Shown here: positions 1 through 10,164 of the stretch, in pieces
Layout of the letters: each line of letters opens with the position of its first letter
Position numbering within the stretch: position 1 is the stretch's first letter
NCBI GenBank assembly: GCA_016708725.1
Contig: JADJFE010000002.1
Span: 62,001-126,000 of the forward strand
Length of the DNA: 64,000 nt
From: Candidatus Aalborgicola bjergmarkensis
GTDB lineage: Bacteria > Pseudomonadota > Gammaproteobacteria > Burkholderiales > Burkholderiaceae_C
Direction: 5' to 3'
Notes under the pieces: model-generated
What the model was told of the DNA's origin: nothing
Database searches by the model: none
Seen by the model: the letters and a program-made list of their open reading frames with translations, nothing else
Position numbers and translations under genes: made by a program

Positions 1-1855
1 TGTCATTACCACCACCACCAAGATAGTTATTGCCCCCGGATGGCACGAGAACATCGCCGCCCAGGGTGCCCGCTACGGTGCTGGCATTGCCTGCAACGCT
101 CGCCACGGGCGCAGTTGCCTGTGTGAAGCCTGTGGGAACAACATAGCCCGCTGAGCCTGACGCCGGAAGTGTGCCACTGGTCAAGGATGCGCCCAAACTG
201 GTGACGAAATCGGTGTAAGTCAAGATGGCTGCCGTATCGCCCGCCAGCGCGTTGGCTCCCAACTGAAACTTGAACTTCGAAGCACCCAGTATCTGCACCT
301 TGGCTCCGTTGGAAAGCGTGAGTTGTGCGGCATCGCTGTAGAAAGCGCTGGCTGTCACGGTCATGCCATCCACCAGCTGGATAAGGTTATCCCCTTCGGT
401 ATCAACAATCTTGGCCGTAACAGAACCACCCAAGGTGTTAGGGCTGATGATGTAGGTGTCATTGCCGCCGCCGCCATAGTAGAAATTGCCAGCTGTGAGA
501 ACGAAAACATCGTTGCCCAAGGTTCCCGGTACGGTGTAGGACATTGTGCCGGCCGCAACCGTTACAGTTGCGCTGGCTGCCTGACCAGTTCCACCCGTGT
601 TGACACCTGTTACGGTGTAGGTCGTCGTGGTCGTAGGACTGACTGTGCAGCTGGATGCTAGAGTCCCCGCGCAGGTGCCGCCTGTCCAGATGTAGCTGCT
701 CGCCGCCGGGTTGCAAGTGGCCGTCAGCGTTGCGCTGGTGCCCGTGGTGATGCTAGCGGGATTTGCGCTCAGTGTGCACACCGGGGCAGTACGCGCCAAC
801 GTGTACTTCAACCCATACACTGCCGGAATTCCAGTACTGCTATCGTCATAGACAACGTGCAAGGTATCACCCCGCAGCAAAAAGTGCGCGCGTGTCGCGG
901 AAATCGACGTTGGCGTCATGTCTTCCGAATAAGTCTGTGCAAAGGATGTGCCGTCAAAAACACGCAAATAAATCTTTCCATTGTCCGCATTGCCGCTTGA
1001 TACATCCTGGAACGTGTGACCAACAATCAGGCTATTGGAGTCCGCATCGTAAGCCAGTCCGGTAGACATGAAAATCCCGTCACCATTGACCGTATGGGTC
1101 AGCGTCTTGCTATCCACCAACTTGAAGGCGGAAGTATCCACTGCCGTCCAGGACGTATCAAAACGCAACAACAACAAATCGCGTTGCGTTTGAACCTGGC
1201 CGCCGGGTATGAAATCTGATGGTGCAACAATCAGCATCCGGCCACCTACTTGTAAAAGGGCGGCAGTATTGATGTGCTTATGGGCATTAACCACCGTTCC
1301 AGATAAAACCGGATTCAGGTTGGTATCAAAAGATTTGATCAAATGACCGCTGTTTTGGTTATTGTTCAGGTCGCTGGGTCTGAACTCCCCGGTGATGATA
1401 TGGGTTCCATCTGTGGCCAGCAGCATATCGTTGGTTTTAGTATTGGTACTGCCAATGGTTACTGTGGCTGTGGCACCGACCTGGGTCAGGTTGCTATCGA
1501 GTTTGATAAGAAAAAGACCCGAGTCCCCAGTCGTGGAATAGACTAAGTAATGGGCACCTTGAAAATATATGTGCTTGTGATCAGTGACCGTGCCTACGGA
1601 TGTCAACTTTTTCTCAGAACCCAATGCACCAAAGTTACTGTCATAGCTGCGCACGTACAGATCGTTTTGCTTGGCGTAGCTGACGACGATATTGCTGCCG
1701 TCATGCACGATGCCGGGAAAAATGGCGTTGCTATCGAGTAGCACCGGCGTCCCTTTGGAGAAAGTTAGCGCCAGCGCAATGTTGCATGGCAGCATGCATG
1801 CTGTGCATATAACAATACACATCAGGTATCTGACAATTCCTAGTTGTTTCACCAT
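1..1855 (-). CDS. Secreted RTX-like module protein, 3' end outside window
   Basis: The reading frame starts at an ATG at 1855, preceded by a strong GGAGG site, and stays open to the left window edge, so the C-terminus is missing. A signal peptide (hydrophobic, with several Cys) is followed by about 320 residues that I do not recognise; they resemble a repeat-built sensor or propeller. Next comes an Ig-like stretch rich in Thr and Ser, then a module with a GGGGND turn typical of RTX calcium-binding repeats, and a second module copy is cut by the edge. The Ig-like and RTX-like parts are nearly identical to those in the next two genes. Export, perhaps by type I secretion, is inferred from the RTX-like turns only. 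Confidence 0.8.
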   Translation of the reverse strand, partial: MVKQLGIVRYLMCIVICTACMLPCNIALALTFSKGTPVLLDSNAIFPGIVHDGSNIVVSYAKQNDLYVRSYDSNFGALGSEKKLTSVGTVTDHKHIYFQGAHYLVYSTTGDSGLFLIKLDSNLTQVGATATVTIGSTNTKTNDMLLATDGTHIITGEFRPSDLNNNQNSGHLIKSFDTNLNPVLSGTVVNAHKHINTAALLQVGGRMLIVAPSDFIPGGQVQTQRDLLLLRFDTSWTAVDTSAFKLVDSKTLTHTVNGDGIFMSTGLAYDADSNSLIVGHTFQDVSSGNADNGKIYLRVFDGTSFAQTYSEDMTPTSISATRAHFLLRGDTLHVVYDDSSTGIPAVYGLKYTLARTAPVCTLSANPASITTGTSATLTATCNPAASSYIWTGGTCAGTLASSCTVSPTTTTTYTVTGVNTGGTGQAASATVTVAAGTMSYTVPGTLGNDVFVLTAGNFYYGGGGNDTYIISPNTLGGSVTAKIVDTEGDNLIQLVDGMTVTASAFYSDAAQLTLSNGAKVQILGASKFKFQLGANALAGDTAAILTYTDFVTSLGASLTSGTLPASGSAGYVVPTGFTQATAPVASVAGNASTVAGTLGGDVLVPSGGNNYLGGGGND

Positions 1856-1906
1856 AAAACCTCCAAAAATGACAGGGACGGGAACGAATATACAAACGGT
1901 ATCGGG

Positions 1907-4897
1907 TTAGGGCCGTGGCACAACGGTCTTGGCTGGACAATATCCTTTCTCACCGGAAGCAGGATTCAGAACCGGGTCAGGATCGTTATAAAACGAGAGG
2001 GGATACTGAGGGTCAACCTCATGCTGCGCGGGAAAGAAGACAACAGCTTGGGGCGACGACACCGACCCATCCGGGTTTTCCCAGATAACGTAGGGGCGTT
2101 CTATATGCTTCGGATCGGTGGGATTGGGGGACCAATCCGCACCGAAATAGAGAAAATAGACCCAAACCTTGCCCGCACGGTCGCGCGTTACCCCTGGGAC
2201 GCTCGCCCCCATGACGAGTGGCTTACTATCGGCAACCCAGTTGTTGATTCCATCCACGCTGGTCGCCCGGAACAGCATGTGATCCCGTGGATCGGGATCG
2301 GAGTCAGGAGGTGCCAATCCCTTGAAATACATCACGTAACTGCCGTCTGATCGCTGCACAACGGCGGGATCGCTGATGGCAGCAAGTCCCGAATATCCGA
2401 CATCACTTAAACGAAGAACCGGGTTTTTTGCATACGGTTGAAGCTGCCCCCCGGCGATAGTGGCCATGCCGATGCCATCTGCCATACCAAAGTAGGCGCG
2501 GGCTTCGCCGTCTGCGTCCGCAATCGATGGTACTCCACCGGAAAGCACCCCGCCATTGGCCGTTGCCTCACGAAAGTACAGGTCACTAGGGGTTCCCTTG
2601 CTACCGCTGCCCGGAAAGTTCGGGCACGTTTCGCTCTCGGTGTACCGGAGCCACCCATCGCGCACCCCCTGGACACTGGTCGTTCCCGCAACGAGCCGCC
2701 AAACGCCGTCCGACCCGACTCCCCACGCCGGATCTGCCATGTCACCATGCGTGAACCACTCCGATTCCTCAAGGTAGAAGTTAATTCCATCGGAAGAGAT
2801 TGCGCTACGGATCGTTTCGACAAGGGAGCAGTAATAGCCTTGGTTCGGATAGGTCGTATTGGGATAGGCGCACTTGGGGTCACCCAAGGCTTTCGTGCGA
2901 CCAGTAATGGTGAACATCATTCGGATATCCCCTGCGGTCGTGGTGGTACCGGATGTGGAGCTTTGAACTACATAGTTGGCACTGCCACTCACCGCAGAAG
3001 TACCCGTTGGAACGCTGGTGCCAAGTGTTACCGCAAACTGCGCGTAGCTCTGGCTGCTGGCCGTCTGTCCAGCCGGAGCATTGGCACCCAACTGGTAGCC
3101 AAAGCTGGAGGCGCCCAGAATTTGCACGGTAGCACCGTTGGAAAGCACAAACTGCACGGCGTTATTGAAGAAACTGCTGGACGCAATCGTCAGACCACCC
3201 ACCAACTGGATAACGTTGGTGCCTTCGGTGTCGATGATCTTGGCTGTCACCGCGCCGCTCAGCGTGTAAGGGCTGATAATGTAGGTGTCACTACCACCAC
3301 CGCCAAGGTAGTTGTTGCCCCCGGATGGCACGAGAACATCGCCGCCCAGCGTGCCCGGTACGGTGCTGGCATTGCCTGCAACGGTTGCCACGGGCGCAGT
3401 TGCCTGTGTGAAGCCTGTGGGCACGACATAGTTCGCAGTTCCCGCCCCCGGAAGTGCGCCACTGGTCAAGGATGCTCCCAAACTGGTGACAAAATCGGTG
3501 TAAGTCAAGACGGCTGCCGTGTCCCCCGCCGGTGCATTGGCTCCCAACTGAAACTTGAACTTCGATGCGCCCAGTATTTGTACCTTGGCTCCGTTGGAAA
3601 GCATGAGCTGCGCGGCATCGGTATAGAAAGTGCTGGCAGTCACGGTCATGCCATCCACCAGCTGGATAAGGTTATCCCCTTCGGTATCAATAATCTTGGC
3701 CGTAACAGAACCACCCAATGTGTTGGGGCTGATGATATAGGTGTCATTGCCACCACCCCCGTAGTAGAAGTTGCCAGCGGTAAGAACGAAAACATCGTTG
3801 CCCAATGTGCCTGGCACGGTGTAGGACGTTGCATTGGCCGTGACCGTTACGGTCACGCTGACTGCCTGACTGGTTCCACCAGTGTTGACACCTGTTACGG
3901 TGTAGGTCGTCGTGGTCGTGGGACTGGCTGTGCAGCTGGATACAGAAATGCCCGCGCAGGTGCCGCCCGTCCAGACATAACTGCTCGCCGCCGGGTTGCA
4001 CGTGGCCGTCAGCGTTGCACTGGTGCCCGTGGTGATGCTGGAAGGACTGGCCGAGAGGGTGCAGACGGGGGCGCCCGAAGTGCTGCCGCGACTTGAGAGC
4101 ATATTTTCGTAGGCCGCCAAAGCGGATTCGACATTCACGCTATTCAACATAAAGCCGCCATGGTCGCCGGTGGCATCGTCAATGAACAGGGCAACTGTCG
4201 CACCATACGCTGCGACCCAATCTCTGGAGCCTTTCATCGCCGGGCAGACGATAGGGTCCGCATCTTTTTCACCGCAGTACAACACCCACTGCACACCGGT
4301 ATACGGTTTGCTGCCGAATTTGCCGGCAATGATCTCCTGGTTGGGTGGGTAGCCGCTGGCCATCTGGCCGGAAACGGACAACACCATGCCAAAGTAACGC
4401 TGGGCTGCTACCGCATCAAACGCAGCCACCGCATACGAATTGGCCGAGCCGCGCGAATAGCCCTCCAGCAACACCGTTCCTGGTGTGATTCCCTTGCTTT
4501 TCAGCTGCTCCGCCAGCAGCGGATACATATCCATAGGGGTGTAGTAATCGCTGGTGGCATCACCGCTGCCAAACCACCACTGCAGAGCCAATATCGCATA
4601 GCCGTATTTTTCTGCATACGGCTGCCACAGGTAAAACTCATCGGTGGCGTAGGACTGGTGACCATGCAGTGTCACGATCACGCCCTTGGGGGTGATGGTG
4701 TTGGAAGGTTGCCACCAGATGGAAAACGCGCGGTTGTCGCTGGTTGCGCGTATTTCGGCATTCTTGTCGACGGCAAACTGGTAGCGCATATTGCTGATGG
4801 TCTGGACCTGGGCCAGGAGGCTGGCCGAATCGGCAAGGCCCGGCGCACAGCGCATTGCCAGAATCAATACAAGTAGCAAACGTAGCAATGTAGTCAT
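1907..4897 (-). CDS. Secreted multidomain protein: alpha/beta hydrolase, RTX-like modules, five-bladed-propeller-like C-terminus
   Basis: 996 residues with a signal peptide (1-22). Residues about 35-270 form an alpha/beta hydrolase: the nucleophile elbow GYSRG places the Ser at 148, the HGH near 78-80 fits the oxyanion loop, and DHGG near 245 gives the likely His. An Ig-like region follows (about 278-355), then two RTX-like modules (about 355-505 and 505-650) with GGGGND and GGGGSD turns. The last 330 residues look like a GH43/sialidase-type propeller (repeated DPAV, SSDG and SVDG strands). The substrate is unknown; an extracellular polysaccharide or its esters is a reasonable guess. Having the RTX-like modules in the middle is unusual. 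The gene lies between two paralogues that share the module. Confidence 0.8.
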   Translation of the reverse strand: MTTLLRLLLVLILAMRCAPGLADSASLLAQVQTISNMRYQFAVDKNAEIRATSDNRAFSIWWQPSNTITPKGVIVTLHGHQSYATDEFYLWQPYAEKYGYAILALQWWFGSGDATSDYYTPMDMYPLLAEQLKSKGITPGTVLLEGYSRGSANSYAVAAFDAVAAQRYFGMVLSVSGQMASGYPPNQEIIAGKFGSKPYTGVQWVLYCGEKDADPIVCPAMKGSRDWVAAYGATVALFIDDATGDHGGFMLNSVNVESALAAYENMLSSRGSTSGAPVCTLSASPSSITTGTSATLTATCNPAASSYVWTGGTCAGISVSSCTASPTTTTTYTVTGVNTGGTSQAVSVTVTVTANATSYTVPGTLGNDVFVLTAGNFYYGGGGNDTYIISPNTLGGSVTAKIIDTEGDNLIQLVDGMTVTASTFYTDAAQLMLSNGAKVQILGASKFKFQLGANAPAGDTAAVLTYTDFVTSLGASLTSGALPGAGTANYVVPTGFTQATAPVATVAGNASTVPGTLGGDVLVPSGGNNYLGGGGSDTYIISPYTLSGAVTAKIIDTEGTNVIQLVGGLTIASSSFFNNAVQFVLSNGATVQILGASSFGYQLGANAPAGQTASSQSYAQFAVTLGTSVPTGTSAVSGSANYVVQSSTSGTTTTAGDIRMMFTITGRTKALGDPKCAYPNTTYPNQGYYCSLVETIRSAISSDGINFYLEESEWFTHGDMADPAWGVGSDGVWRLVAGTTSVQGVRDGWLRYTESETCPNFPGSGSKGTPSDLYFREATANGGVLSGGVPSIADADGEARAYFGMADGIGMATIAGGQLQPYAKNPVLRLSDVGYSGLAAISDPAVVQRSDGSYVMYFKGLAPPDSDPDPRDHMLFRATSVDGINNWVADSKPLVMGASVPGVTRDRAGKVWVYFLYFGADWSPNPTDPKHIERPYVIWENPDGSVSSPQAVVFFPAQHEVDPQYPLSFYNDPDPVLNPASGEKGYCPAKTVVPRP

Positions 4898-4983
4898 TCA
4901 AGCACCTCAATAACATAACAAAATAGCCGAAACCCTTATGGATAGAGCGAATGCAGCTATAAAAAATGGATAAAAATCAAACT

Positions 4984-7536
4984 TCAGTCCAACATCATGG
5001 ACGAATACAAGCTTAGGGGTATCCCTGCCGATGCACTGACCGTACCGGATGTCGTAGAACCTTGAACCACGTAGTTAGCGCTGCCACTCACCGCAGTAGT
5101 ACCTGTTGGAACGCTGGCGCCAAGTGTTGCAGCAAACTGGGAGTAGCTCTGGCTGCTGACCGTCTGACCAGCCGGGGCATTGGCACCCAACTGGTAGCCA
5201 AAGTTGGAGGCACCCAGAATTTGCACGGTAGCACCATTGGAAAGCACGAACTGTACGGCGTTGTTGAAGAAGCTGCTGGACGCAATCGTCAGACCACCCA
5301 CCAACTGGATGACGTTGGTGCCTTCGGTGTCGATGATCTTGGCTGTCACCGCGCCGCCCAGCGTGTACGGACTGATGATGTAGGAGTCACTGCCACCGCC
5401 GCCAAGATAATTGTTGCCCCCGGATGGCACGAGCACATCGTCGCCCAGGGTGCCCACTACGGTGCTGGCATTGCCTGCAACGCTCGCCACGGGCGCAGTC
5501 GCCTGCGTAAAGCCTGTGGGCACGACATAGCCCGCTGAGCCTGACGCCGGCAGGGTTCCGCTGCTCAGGGATGCACCCAGGCTGGTGACGAAATCGGTGT
5601 AAGTCAAGGCAGTTGCTGTGTCCCCCGCCAGCGCATTGGCTCCCAACTGGAACTTGAATCTGGAAGCGCCCAGTATCTGCACCTTGGCTCCATTGGAGAG
5701 CGTGAGCTGCGCGGCATCGCTGTAGAAAACACTGGCTGTCACGGTCATGCCATCCACCAGCTGGATAAGGTTATCCCCTTCGGTATCAATAATCTTGGCC
5801 GTAACAGAACCACCCAATGTGTTGGGGCTGATGATGTAGGTGTCATTGCCACCACCCCCGTAGTAGAAGTTGCCAGCGGTAAGAACAAAAACATCGTTGC
5901 CCAATGTGCCTGGCACGGTGTAGGACGTTGCATTGGCCGTGACCGTTACCTCTACCACCTGCACGCCGTAGGCTGGAAGACTCAGGGTGAGTTCCGCCTG
6001 ACCACCACTGACCGCCAGGGATTCGTATGTTTGCTGGGAAACGCTGCCAAGCAAGGCCTGTACTGCCGATGGATCGGGTGCTCCTGGGGTGCCAGCAAGT
6101 GCCAATTGCTGCACACCATCAGGGGGGGACAGAACGACTGCGCGCACCGATGAACTGGTCAGTCCCTTGAGACGCAAGGTGTAATTTGCGGTGCTGGCGC
6201 TGTCGTTGGTAATTACCACTGTTTGCTTACTGCCAGACTGCCCGGCCAGTGCCAGCAAGGGAGCGGATTCCGCTGCGTACCCGGCCACACAACTACCGCT
6301 GCTTGTACACACTTTGGCACTCAAGGCAGTGGCTCCACGTAGTTTTGTATGCGCCCAAAAGGCCCAGCTCGATGGATTGATCAAGGCTTTTCCACTCATC
6401 GAGACCAGATCGAACAAGGCCATGATCGGCACGCCCGCGTAGAAATGCGCTGCTTCAATGTTCTGGGCGGAATCTTGCATCAGGGTCAAAACACCTGAGC
6501 CATACGAGCGGGTGCGCTGCTCACCATAGAACGCGTTGCCGCAGCTCTGCCCCAACCCGATATTCCATTCGGTAATCTGCAGCGGCAGCGCTGATCCCCC
6601 CTGGGAGTTGACTAATGCACGCACGTTGCGCAGATAGGTGGCTGCGTCAGAAAGGGTCGATTTTGAACAACTGCCGTAGTAGTGCGCTGAAAAAAAGTCG
6701 GGGCCGGAGGCATTGACCGCAGTCAAAAAACCATTGGCAGGATTACCAGAGAGAGAGGCATTGGCCAGTAGATTGGTGGTAAATCCCGGCCCACCAACTT
6801 TGACCGTGTGCCCGGCTGCGCTGGCAGCGCTCTTTACCCGGTTGACCGTTTCGGTAAACAGCGTATTGAAGCTTGTGGTCGTTCCACGCCAGAAGCCCCC
6901 ATCGGGTTCGTTGTGCACTTCAACGTACGCGGGGTCCACCGCAAGGCCTGCCGTTGGCTTGAATACACCAATCACATGCCGATAGATGTTTGCCGCCACT
7001 TTTGCCCAGGCAACCGGATCATCGGTGTCGTTCGGGCCGTTGTAACTTTCGCCCAGTCGCAGATAGACCTTCGCTCCGGTAGCCACCGTCTTGCGGATGG
7101 CTTCATCAACTAACGTGAAGTCATAATTATCGGGATTGTCGAGATCGGCGTCGGCTGTGGAACTGGGTGTCCAGATCAGGTGCGGCGCAGCGGTTGTACC
7201 TTGCAACTTGCAACCGCTGACTTCCACCTGCGTGGCTGTGCTGGCATCCACTTTTCTGGCAGCTGTGTAGGTCGTGCAGAGGTCAATGTCGTCATCGTGC
7301 AAGCGTACCTGCGAGATGCCAAATGCAGAATACAGGGCGCTGGCATCAAATTGCGTTGAACCAGACTTATCCGCAAAGCCAGGCTTGCGATTGACCCCAA
7401 GTACATCACGAATAATTCCTTGTGTTTGCGCAGTATCAACTTCCACTACAACCGTGTCTGCTGCTTGGGCAACGAACGTTGGCTGCCCAAGCAAGGCCAA
7501 AACAAATAGCAAGGTTTTAGATAAACGGGATTGCAT
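4984..7536 (-). CDS. Secreted clan GH-A glycoside hydrolase with C-terminal RTX-like modules
   Basis: 850 residues with a signal peptide (1-26). The catalytic domain covers about 30-480. It has the GH-A acid/base motif VHNEPDGG (Glu210) and the nucleophile motif ITEWNIG (Glu323), spaced as in GH39-like xylosidases and related families. A short beta-rich linker (about 430-530) ends the catalytic part. Two RTX-like modules (about 540-680 and 690-825) are almost the same as those of the neighbouring gene at 1907-4897. The role is presumably hydrolysis of a xylan-like or exopolysaccharide substrate outside the cell; the exact family is not settled by reading alone. Confidence 0.83.
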   Translation of the reverse strand: MQSRLSKTLLFVLALLGQPTFVAQAADTVVVEVDTAQTQGIIRDVLGVNRKPGFADKSGSTQFDASALYSAFGISQVRLHDDDIDLCTTYTAARKVDASTATQVEVSGCKLQGTTAAPHLIWTPSSTADADLDNPDNYDFTLVDEAIRKTVATGAKVYLRLGESYNGPNDTDDPVAWAKVAANIYRHVIGVFKPTAGLAVDPAYVEVHNEPDGGFWRGTTTSFNTLFTETVNRVKSAASAAGHTVKVGGPGFTTNLLANASLSGNPANGFLTAVNASGPDFFSAHYYGSCSKSTLSDAATYLRNVRALVNSQGGSALPLQITEWNIGLGQSCGNAFYGEQRTRSYGSGVLTLMQDSAQNIEAAHFYAGVPIMALFDLVSMSGKALINPSSWAFWAHTKLRGATALSAKVCTSSGSCVAGYAAESAPLLALAGQSGSKQTVVITNDSASTANYTLRLKGLTSSSVRAVVLSPPDGVQQLALAGTPGAPDPSAVQALLGSVSQQTYESLAVSGGQAELTLSLPAYGVQVVEVTVTANATSYTVPGTLGNDVFVLTAGNFYYGGGGNDTYIISPNTLGGSVTAKIIDTEGDNLIQLVDGMTVTASVFYSDAAQLTLSNGAKVQILGASRFKFQLGANALAGDTATALTYTDFVTSLGASLSSGTLPASGSAGYVVPTGFTQATAPVASVAGNASTVVGTLGDDVLVPSGGNNYLGGGGSDSYIISPYTLGGAVTAKIIDTEGTNVIQLVGGLTIASSSFFNNAVQFVLSNGATVQILGASNFGYQLGANAPAGQTVSSQSYSQFAATLGASVPTGTTAVSGSANYVVQGSTTSGTVSASAGIPLSLYSSMMLD

Positions 7537-7622
7537 AAAATCTCACCTTAAAAGTCGGCTAGTCACACAGGTTATTCATAATACAGTAGAAGCACTCCGA
7601 TGCTAAACATTCCAAACTTGCC

Positions 7623-8609
7623 ATGAATCCAATCACTTCTGAACGCTCGATCCATCTACCCCCCGGTGCAGCACCTGTTGCCTGTGTTGACCTTGGTGGC
7701 ACCAAGGTGGCCGTAACAATTGCCGACGAACACGGTGTGCGGGGGCGTCTGACCGAGCCCACTGCTACCGTGGGTACGAACGATGCACTGGCATTTCAAA
7801 TCATTCGGCTGATAGGTCAAAGCTGTGCGGCTGCCGGTGTATCTGTGGCCGACATTGCTGCCGTGGGAGTGGCTTCGTGCGGCCCGTTCACGATGCGTAA
7901 CGGATTAATCGAATTGTCTGGTCCGAATATTTGCGGCGGCCTGGCAGGCAAGGAACGTGGCCTTCCCAATGACTGGACAACTGCACTGCTGGAAGCCCCG
8001 CTGCGCCAGGTTTTTGGCAATGTCCGTGTGGAAAATGATGGCATCGCTGCCCTGGAGGCCGAGCGCCGCTGGGGAGCATTGCAGGGCATGGACCACTGCG
8101 CCTATGTGACCTGGAGCACGGGTATTGGCTGGGGCTTGTGTGTGGATGGTCGCGTTTTGCGCGGCAAGAACGGCAACGCCGGCCACGCTGGCCACACCTT
8201 TGTCTGCGACAACACGGATGCCCTGTGCGGCTGCGGCAACGTGGGAGATGTGGAGGGGCTGATTGCGGGCAATGCCATCGCGCGCCGCTTCGCCCATGCG
8301 GGTTATGCGGATGCTGCAGCTCTTTTCTCAGCTGCCTATGCAAACGATGTGCAAGCCCAAGCCCTGATTGATGGCCTGTGTGAAGTCATGGGACGCGCCA
8401 TTTACAACCTGGTGGTCACCTTGGACCTCCAGCGTATCAGCCTGGGTGGCAGCGTCTACTGGCACCACCGCGACCTGCTCTTACCCAAGGTCAGCGCCTA
8501 CCTGCGCAACAAATTGCCCGCATTGACCAATGGGGTTGATCTGGTCAGTGCGGGATTGGGAGAGTGCGTGGGCGATTATGCTGCCTTGGCCCTGGTCATG
8601 CCAGCCTGA
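7623..8609 (+). CDS. ROK-family sugar kinase
   Basis: 328 residues. The N-terminal phosphate motif DLGGTK (Asp23), the catalytic Asp139 in VENDG and the STGIGWG loop (165-171) mark an ATP-dependent ROK kinase, probably acting on glucose or an N-acylated hexose. The ROK zinc site usually reads CxCGxxGCxE; here it is CGCGNVGDVE (202-211), so the third Cys is replaced by Asp209, with His191 as the His ligand candidate. The gene diverges from the secreted glycosidase upstream, which fits uptake and phosphorylation of released sugars. The protein is a kinase and not a ROK repressor, since it lacks an N-terminal HTH. Confidence 0.85.
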   Translation: MNPITSERSIHLPPGAAPVACVDLGGTKVAVTIADEHGVRGRLTEPTATVGTNDALAFQIIRLIGQSCAAAGVSVADIAAVGVASCGPFTMRNGLIELSGPNICGGLAGKERGLPNDWTTALLEAPLRQVFGNVRVENDGIAALEAERRWGALQGMDHCAYVTWSTGIGWGLCVDGRVLRGKNGNAGHAGHTFVCDNTDALCGCGNVGDVEGLIAGNAIARRFAHAGYADAAALFSAAYANDVQAQALIDGLCEVMGRAIYNLVVTLDLQRISLGGSVYWHHRDLLLPKVSAYLRNKLPALTNGVDLVSAGLGECVGDYAALALVMPA

Positions 8610-8625
8610 TACCGACCTAAATCAT

Positions 8626-8817
8626 TCATTGCTTGACCGCGCAGGTGCTGATGCCAAAAATGGAATACAGCGGGCACCAGCCCATCGCACCCGTTGCCAG
8701 CGGGACAACACCTACCCATCCCCATACGCCCACCGTGCCGGTGGCCGCCAAGCCCACCAGCACAACCCCAGCGGTCAATCGCAAAATACGGTCGAGGTTT
8801 CCTTCATTCTTTGCCAT
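8626..8817 (-). CDS. Small DUF2892-type membrane protein
   Basis: 63 residues from the ATG at 8817 (MAKNEGNLDRILR...). The NxGxxDRxLR start, the two hydrophobic segments and the GWCPLYSIFGIST end are typical of DUF2892 inner-membrane proteins, often linked to rhodanese or sulfur metabolism. It is convergent with the ROK kinase, with 16 bases between the stops. No function can be assigned. Confidence 0.75.
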   Translation of the reverse strand: MAKNEGNLDRILRLTAGVVLVGLAATGTVGVWGWVGVVPLATGAMGWCPLYSIFGISTCAVKQ

Positions 8818-8915
8818 GTTATTTCCAATGAGTTGCAGAAGTCCCCATTGGACCAAAGGCGCCTAGCTGTGTCTGTGACTTTAGTCACCAGGAAATTTCG
8901 ATTGAATTAATTGGA

Positions 8916-9980
8916 TCAACACGCTGGATCACGCAGTTCCTTGCGGATGGCATCAATGGCGGACAATATTTCGGTGGAAAGTATTCGGCCATAGGCGTCA
9001 ATGTTTTCGTCCAGTTGCGCCACCGAGGTCACGCCGATGATGGTGCTGGCAACCTGCCATTTGGTGTAGCAAAACGCCAGTGCCAGTTGCACCGGGCTCA
9101 TGCCGTTGTCACGCGCCAGAGCGTTGTAGCGGCGCGCCGCTGCCAGGGATTCCGGGCGGCCCCAGCGCTGTTTGCGCATCGAAGCGAATTTGGCAATGCG
9201 TGCTTCCTGCGGGGCGTGTGGGCCTTCAATTCCGCTGGCGTCGTATTTGCCCGTCAGCAAACCAAAAGCCAGCGGCGAGTAGGCCAGGAGCGACACCCCG
9301 AGCCGATGCATGGTTTCATCGAGCGCATTTTCAACGCCACGGCTGATAAGGCTGTACACGTTTTGCACCGTGGCCACGCGCGGTAGTCCGTGTTGTTCGG
9401 CCAGACGGATGAATTCATGCACCCCGTAAGGCGTTTCGTTCGACAACCCCACGGCACGCACCTTGCCGGCCTTGACCAGCTGGGCCAGTGCCTGTAGCTG
9501 CTCCAGCATGCCCGTGATGGGAGGCTCTTGCTCCGGGCGGTAGTACATGGCACCAAATACGGGCACCGAGCGGTTGGGCCAGTGAATCTGGTAGAGGTCA
9601 ATCACATCGGTCTTGAGTCGGCGCAGGCTCGCGTCACAAGCCGCCAGGATGTCGTCGCCCGATACATCGTCCCGGCCGTTACGAATCCACGGCATGCCAC
9701 GTGAGGGACCGGCAACCTTGGTGGCGATGGTCAGCTTTTGCCGTACGCCCGCACGGGATGCGAGCCAGTTGCCAATGATTTTTTCGGTGGCGGTAAAGGT
9801 CTCGGGACGCGGTGGCACAGCGTACATTTCCGCCGTATCCAAGAACGTGACACCGCGCTCCACGGCGCGATCCAGTATGGCGTAGGCACTAGGCTCATCC
9901 ACCTGCTCGCCAAAAGTCATGGTCCCCAGGCAAATGGGGGGAACGTACAGGTCGCTGCGGCCAAGTTGAACAGTTTTCAT
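8916..9980 (-). CDS. tas: Tas-like aldo/keto reductase
   Basis: 354 residues, full length for the family. It opens with a GRSDLYVPPICLGTMTFGEQ-type strand and carries the AKR tetrad candidates Asp (FLDTAEMY, Asp and Tyr), Lys (IATKV) and His (YQIHWP). The DTAEMYAVPPRPET stretch closely matches E. coli Tas. An NADPH-dependent cytosolic carbonyl reductase is expected; the physiological substrate is unknown. It is divergently arranged from the Crp/Fnr regulator at 10165. Confidence 0.85.
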   Translation of the reverse strand: MKTVQLGRSDLYVPPICLGTMTFGEQVDEPSAYAILDRAVERGVTFLDTAEMYAVPPRPETFTATEKIIGNWLASRAGVRQKLTIATKVAGPSRGMPWIRNGRDDVSGDDILAACDASLRRLKTDVIDLYQIHWPNRSVPVFGAMYYRPEQEPPITGMLEQLQALAQLVKAGKVRAVGLSNETPYGVHEFIRLAEQHGLPRVATVQNVYSLISRGVENALDETMHRLGVSLLAYSPLAFGLLTGKYDASGIEGPHAPQEARIAKFASMRKQRWGRPESLAAARRYNALARDNGMSPVQLALAFCYTKWQVASTIIGVTSVAQLDENIDAYGRILSTEILSAIDAIRKELRDPAC

Positions 9981-10164
9981 GGTCAGTCATGTGGGATGAA
10001 GTGGAAGGTGGCGCCGAGTTTAGCGGGTGCCGATCATCGAAGCGCTGAAGAGGGCAGACACGCAGGCGACAAGCGCTGGTGTGCAAAAAGAACCATATGA
10101 ATCACAATGCGACCCATCGAATCCCAGCCCCAAACGCACACACGCACACCTTTGCGAGGACACC

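Noticed and set aside
2438..4096. A 552-codon plus-strand frame and similar long frames at 22029-23261 and 23230-24657
   Set aside because: They run antisense to well-supported genes, have no family resemblance, and their amino-acid make-up mirrors the codon bias of the opposite strand.
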